Below are positions 6,473-9,380 of a DNA stretch of 9,380 nt, piece by piece. Under the pieces are notes generated by a model. That model was not told where the DNA came from. It worked only from the letters and a program-made list of their open reading frames with translations, and ran no database searches. Position numbers and translations under genes: made by a program. Location of the stretch: the NCBI GenBank assembly GCA_020846375.1, contig JADLDZ010000094.1, positions 1-9,380 of the forward strand, given 5' to 3'. Each line of letters starts with the position of its first letter. Position 1 is the stretch's first letter. Source of the DNA: Nitrospirales bacterium. GTDB lineage: Bacteria > Nitrospirota > Thermodesulfovibrionia > Thermodesulfovibrionales > Dissulfurispiraceae.

Positions 6473-7327
6473 ATGAACACGGAACTGGCGGTCTATGAGG
6501 AGAAACCCCTGACCGCACACGACATCAGGGAGCAGATCAACCTTATACAGGAAGTGATGCGCACGGTAATGCAGGAGGGCCAGCATTACGGGAAGATCCC
6601 CGGCGCAGGGGACAAGCCCACCCTGTTCAAGCCGGGTGCCGAGAAGATCATGGCGATCTTCAGGCTTTCAGCCGACCCCGAAGTGGTGGACCTCTCGCAT
6701 GACGACATCATCCGCTACCGGGTGAAATGCAGGCTTACGACCCGGAGCGGCATATTTTTCGGAGCCGGGCTGGGAGAATGCTCGAGCGAAGAGGAAAAAT
6801 ACAAGTGGAGGACGGTGACGAGCGATGAGGAATGGGAGGCAGCTCCCGAAACACAGCGGCGCATAAAATATGCTCGTGACCGGCAGCTCAGGCAGATGAG
6901 GACCAATCCTTACGAACTGGCGAACACCATTCTCAAGATGGCGAAAAAGAGGGCCCTGGTGGATGCTGTCCTTACCTCCACTGCTGCGTCGGACATCTTC
7001 ACTCAGGATATCGAGGACATGCCCGAAGAGCTATTTGACCGCGGCAGGACGGGAGCTGCCGTTCCGCAGAAAACTCCCCCCAGGCAGCCCCAGGCAAAGG
7101 GCGGCGGCACGATAAAGGAACCGAACGCACCCGCCACGGAGGCGCAGGTCAAGGCGATCTTCGCCATCATGAGGAGCAGGGGCTACGAGGAGGACGGCAT
7201 GATCGTTGAAGCCAACAAGTTCCTCGACCTCAGTTTCGGCCTCGAATTCATGGCGGTTGAATCCCTGAAGGAACTGACAAAAGGGCAGGCGAGTGCGCTG
7301 ATCGACCACCTGCAGAAGCAGAAGTAA
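6473..7327 (+). CDS. Phage-type protein of unknown function, possible DNA-annealing partner
   Basis: This 284-residue protein starts at an ATG with a strong AAAGGAGG site six bases upstream. It has a conserved-looking N-terminal domain (about 18-182) with the stretches LIQEVMRTVMQEGQHYG (24-40), LFKPGAEKIMAIFRL (51-65), GAGLGECSSEEEKYKWR (97-113) and NTILKMAKKRALVDAVL (151-167). A low-complexity basic, proline-rich linker (about 191-222) follows, then a small helical C-terminal module (222-282) ending SLKELTKGQASALIDHL (264-280). I recognise this pattern from hypothetical proteins of phages and integrative elements. The C-terminal module resembles one seen at the ends of some phage recombinases, and the KMAKKRALVDA stretch recalls single-strand annealing proteins. 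No catalytic motif or metal-binding cluster is seen. It heads a cassette with SbcD- and SbcC-like genes, 19 bases before the next start. A role in binding or annealing DNA ends is inferred from context only. Confidence 0.8.
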   Translation: MNTELAVYEEKPLTAHDIREQINLIQEVMRTVMQEGQHYGKIPGAGDKPTLFKPGAEKIMAIFRLSADPEVVDLSHDDIIRYRVKCRLTTRSGIFFGAGLGECSSEEEKYKWRTVTSDEEWEAAPETQRRIKYARDRQLRQMRTNPYELANTILKMAKKRALVDAVLTSTAASDIFTQDIEDMPEELFDRGRTGAAVPQKTPPRQPQAKGGGTIKEPNAPATEAQVKAIFAIMRSRGYEEDGMIVEANKFLDLSFGLEFMAVESLKELTKGQASALIDHLQKQK

Positions 7328-7346
7328 ACGGCACCGAAGGAGACCC

Positions 7347-9149
7347 ATGTCCGATTTTCTTGAAAGTCTTGTGAAGCTGCTGCAGGACCGGTCTGCAGGA
7401 ATCCTGGAAGTGGCCCATACGAATATCCGGCTGGGCAGGATCCTCCACTCACGGTACAACGGCAGGGGAGAGGAAAAACTCTCCGGCCTCGCCATCGCCC
7501 TCGCAAAGAAGGGATGCCCTGTCCCTCCCGACTTCCTGTCGCAGGTATACCGGGTCTACCAGGCGGTCGGGGGAGAGAGAGGCTTCGATCGGCTCAAGGC
7601 CCGGCGCAGGCGTCTCTCGTGGTCGGGGCTCGTCAGGGAATTCAGCCGCCCCCCGCTGGGTAACACGGAGGAGGCGGTTTCCTTCTGGACTGCGTTCATG
7701 AAGGATATCGAGAACACCCAGGAGAGGGTGGACGTGCTGATCGAGCACTACGGCTCCCTGCTCGATGAGCTGAAACACCAGGCAGAGGGGCTCATCCTCG
7801 CCATGGGGTATACGATCAATTCCTTTCCCGCAGGCACCCCGACGGATTCCCCGGCTGACTCTCCCTCGGGCCTGGTGGTACGCTCCCGCGCCTACCGCGG
7901 TGGCGCACGAACCCTCCGGGTCCTCCATGTGGCGGACGAGCATTTCAGGGACAGAGACCTCGTGGAAATCAGGGAAAGCGCCGCCTTTCTCCTCCGGAAA
8001 GCGAAATATGCCATGCCGCACCTCATCATCTCGGCAGGGGACCTGCTCGATGAGAGGCAGTACTATGATACCCCTGCCTTTCGTGAGGCGGTCTCCTTCA
8101 TAAAGTCCCTCGCGGATATCGCTCCCGTTCTCGTGCTCCAGGGGACCTCCGAGCACGACGGCTTCACCATGGAGGTCTTCTCCCATATCGGGGCGCGGCA
8201 TCCTGTCCGCGTCATGCATGCCATCGGTGCAGTGGGGCTCCGGGAGGGGGAATTCACCGGCATCGAAGAGGTGGAGACCCTCGATGCGCTTCTGTATGCC
8301 ATTCCCCCGGTCAACAAGGCCGGCCTCCTTTCCCGGACGCAGCACTTCTCTTCCGAACAGGGGGGGGACACCAGGACAGATGCTGTCGCCGATCAGCTCG
8401 GGGATACGCTCGCCCTCTGGGGCGATCTGTCTGCAACGGCACGGGATGCGGGAATCCCGGTCATCATGACGGGGCACCTGACGGTGCGGGGCTCCGTGTC
8501 GAGCACGGGTCAGCACCTGATGGGCCGGCACCTGATGGGGAGGACGAGAGAGGTCGGCGCGGAGGAACTGCGGCGTGCGGGGGCGGATCTCATCGCCCTC
8601 GGGCATATACACAGGATGCAGTACCGGGATGACCTGTTCTATTCCGGCTCGATTACGCGACTCAATTACGGGGAAGAGGAGGACAAGGGATTCTGGATAC
8701 ACGAGTTCTCCCCCGGAGGGCTCCTGTCGCATTTCATCAGGATCCCTACGAGGCCGCGCATGACCTTCGAGTTTGATGCACAGCCGGACATCTCCCTTCT
8801 GCCCGAAACTCTCCCCGCAGGGTGGATACGCATAAAATACCGGGTGAGGCAGGAGGAGATGGTCTCCATCGACGAGAAGGCGATCGAGAGAGAGCTCAGA
8901 AGAAGGGGCGCCCTGGAGGTGAAGTTCGAACGGTCGGTGATCCCCCAGTACCGGGTGCGCGCGGCAGGCATCTCACAGGCAGGCACCATCGAGGAGAAAT
9001 TGAGAAAATATGCGGAGATCAACGGGCTCGTCCTGACGGAAGGAATCCTCGCAAAGCTGACAGAGATCGAGGAGAGCGCGGATACAGAACCAGGGGCAGA
9101 AGCTGCAGCCGCATCTCCCGGCGCAGAAGTGATGAGGGAAGCGAAATGA
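7347..9149 (+). CDS. sbcD: SbcD/Mre11-like DNA exonuclease with N-terminal extension
   Basis: This 600-residue protein has its metallophosphoesterase core starting only near residue 190. Family motifs are present: VADEHF with D197 and H199, GDLLD (231-235), GTSEHD (266-271) where most SbcD proteins have a GNHD-type motif, TGH (375-377) and GHIH (419-422). Together these supply the two-metal site that cuts DNA. SbcD works with the ATPase SbcC to trim hairpins and protein-blocked ends. A helical capping region follows (to about 585), with a low-complexity alanine- and glutamate-rich end. The first 190 residues are extra: residues 15-75 contain NIRLGRILHSRYNG and a helical stretch that faintly recalls the DUF1016 N-terminal type, then a basic patch (KARRRR) and a probable coiled coil (about 118-148). 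Ordinary SbcD has about 400 residues and begins at the nuclease core. AAGGAG lies four to five bases before the ATG. The stop overlaps the SbcC-like start as ATGA. Confidence 0.88.
   Translation: MSDFLESLVKLLQDRSAGILEVAHTNIRLGRILHSRYNGRGEEKLSGLAIALAKKGCPVPPDFLSQVYRVYQAVGGERGFDRLKARRRRLSWSGLVREFSRPPLGNTEEAVSFWTAFMKDIENTQERVDVLIEHYGSLLDELKHQAEGLILAMGYTINSFPAGTPTDSPADSPSGLVVRSRAYRGGARTLRVLHVADEHFRDRDLVEIRESAAFLLRKAKYAMPHLIISAGDLLDERQYYDTPAFREAVSFIKSLADIAPVLVLQGTSEHDGFTMEVFSHIGARHPVRVMHAIGAVGLREGEFTGIEEVETLDALLYAIPPVNKAGLLSRTQHFSSEQGGDTRTDAVADQLGDTLALWGDLSATARDAGIPVIMTGHLTVRGSVSSTGQHLMGRHLMGRTREVGAEELRRAGADLIALGHIHRMQYRDDLFYSGSITRLNYGEEEDKGFWIHEFSPGGLLSHFIRIPTRPRMTFEFDAQPDISLLPETLPAGWIRIKYRVRQEEMVSIDEKAIERELRRRGALEVKFERSVIPQYRVRAAGISQAGTIEEKLRKYAEINGLVLTEGILAKLTEIEESADTEPGAEAAAASPGAEVMREAK
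8514..8543 (+). repeat. Tandem 15-bp duplication inside the SbcD-like gene
   Basis: CACCTGATGGGCCGG is followed directly by CACCTGATGGGGAGG, 13 of 15 bases identical. It encodes HLMGR twice (residues 390-399). It lies between the TGH and GHIH motifs and keeps the frame, so it probably arose by replication slippage or is a short loop repeat. Confidence 0.7.
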
Positions 9150-9380
9150 TACCGCTGAGAGTACGCCTGAAAGGTTTCAAGGGAATCAGGTCCGCGTGGG
9201 GTGTCGATGAGATCGATATCGACCTGTCCCGTCTTCCGAAGGGGCTGATAGCGATAACCGGTCCCATCGGGAGCGGGAAGACCACTCTCCTCGACAACCT
9301 CCACCCGTACCGGATCATGCCCTACCGGGCCGGAGATTATTCTGAGAGGTCGTTCAGCTTCTACCAGGAGACCTACGGCA
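9146..9380 (+). CDS. sbcC: SbcC/Rad50-like ATPase, N-terminal fragment (runs off right edge)
   Basis: Seventy-eight codons are visible. The start is that of an SMC-like exonuclease ATPase: a beta strand pair (PLRVRLKGFKGI, 3-14), then LIAITGPIGSGKTTLLDNL (34-52) with Walker A GPIGSGKT at 39-46. The following HPYRIMP is a phrase I associate with SbcC homologues of phages and integrative elements; cellular SbcC usually continues with an AICFALFG-like segment. With SbcD it would form the ATP-driven nuclease complex that opens and trims DNA ends. The ATG overlaps the sbcD stop in an ATGA arrangement, a sign of translational coupling, and GAGGGAAG upstream may serve as a weak ribosome binding site. 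The coiled coil, zinc hook and Walker B lie beyond the window, so full identity is not proved. Confidence 0.82.
   Translation, partial: MIPLRVRLKGFKGIRSAWGVDEIDIDLSRLPKGLIAITGPIGSGKTTLLDNLHPYRIMPYRAGDYSERSFSFYQETYG

Noticed and set aside
7449..8732. Minus-strand open frame of 427 codons opposite the SbcD-like gene
   Set aside because: All five nuclease motifs lie on the plus strand, and the reverse frame is a composition-driven shadow.

Overview
This window is a GC-rich, densely coded bacterial stretch. It most likely comes from a Gram-negative bacterium with an outer membrane, because it carries MlaA- and MlaC-type lipid-transport genes and an MMPL/RND exporter. The protein sequences suggest a deltaproteobacterial or Nitrospirota-like lineage, but that is an impression from family resemblance and was not computed.

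Layout. (1) Bases 1-1384, minus strand: the N-terminal half (461 codons) of an MMPL/RND-superfamily exporter that runs off the left edge. (2) Bases 1385-1516: a divergent promoter region with a perfect 14-bp inverted repeat. Each arm carries an extended -10-like element, one facing each way. (3) Bases 1517-3041, plus strand: an mlaC/HpnM-type periplasmic lipid-binding protein, overlapping an mlaA/VacJ-type outer-membrane protein that contains no cysteine and so cannot be a classical lipoprotein. (4) Bases 3085-3627, minus strand: a protein of the type-1 isopentenyl-diphosphate isomerase (Nudix) fold. It keeps all predicted metal ligands but has alanine where the catalytic cysteine should be. 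(5) Bases 3628-3939: a non-coding gap with two inverted repeats and a likely -10 box placed so that the next mRNA may be leaderless. (6) Bases 3940-6153: a complete RecD2-type helicase. (7) Bases 6154-6472: a gene-free, locally AT-richer gap with two hairpins and a 9-bp direct repeat. (8) Bases 6473-9380: a tightly spaced plus-strand cassette. It contains a phage-type protein of unknown function (284 aa), an SbcD/Mre11-like nuclease with an unusual ~190-residue N-terminal extension, and the start of an SbcC/Rad50-like ATPase that runs off the right edge.

How the genes fit together. The left third looks like an envelope lipid-trafficking locus: an inner-membrane RND pump, a periplasmic carrier and an outer-membrane MlaA channel, with no MlaFED ABC transporter genes visible. 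The isomerase-like gene may be linked to isoprenoid metabolism or may be a bystander. The right two thirds concern DNA: RecD2, then an SbcCD-like nuclease pair headed by an unknown protein that I infer to be a DNA-binding or annealing partner. The wording of the SbcC-like N-terminus and the style of the 284-aa protein resemble phage or integrative-element early genes, so this end may lie inside, or derive from, a mobile element. No integrase, att site, tRNA, rRNA, CRISPR array or insertion sequence was seen.
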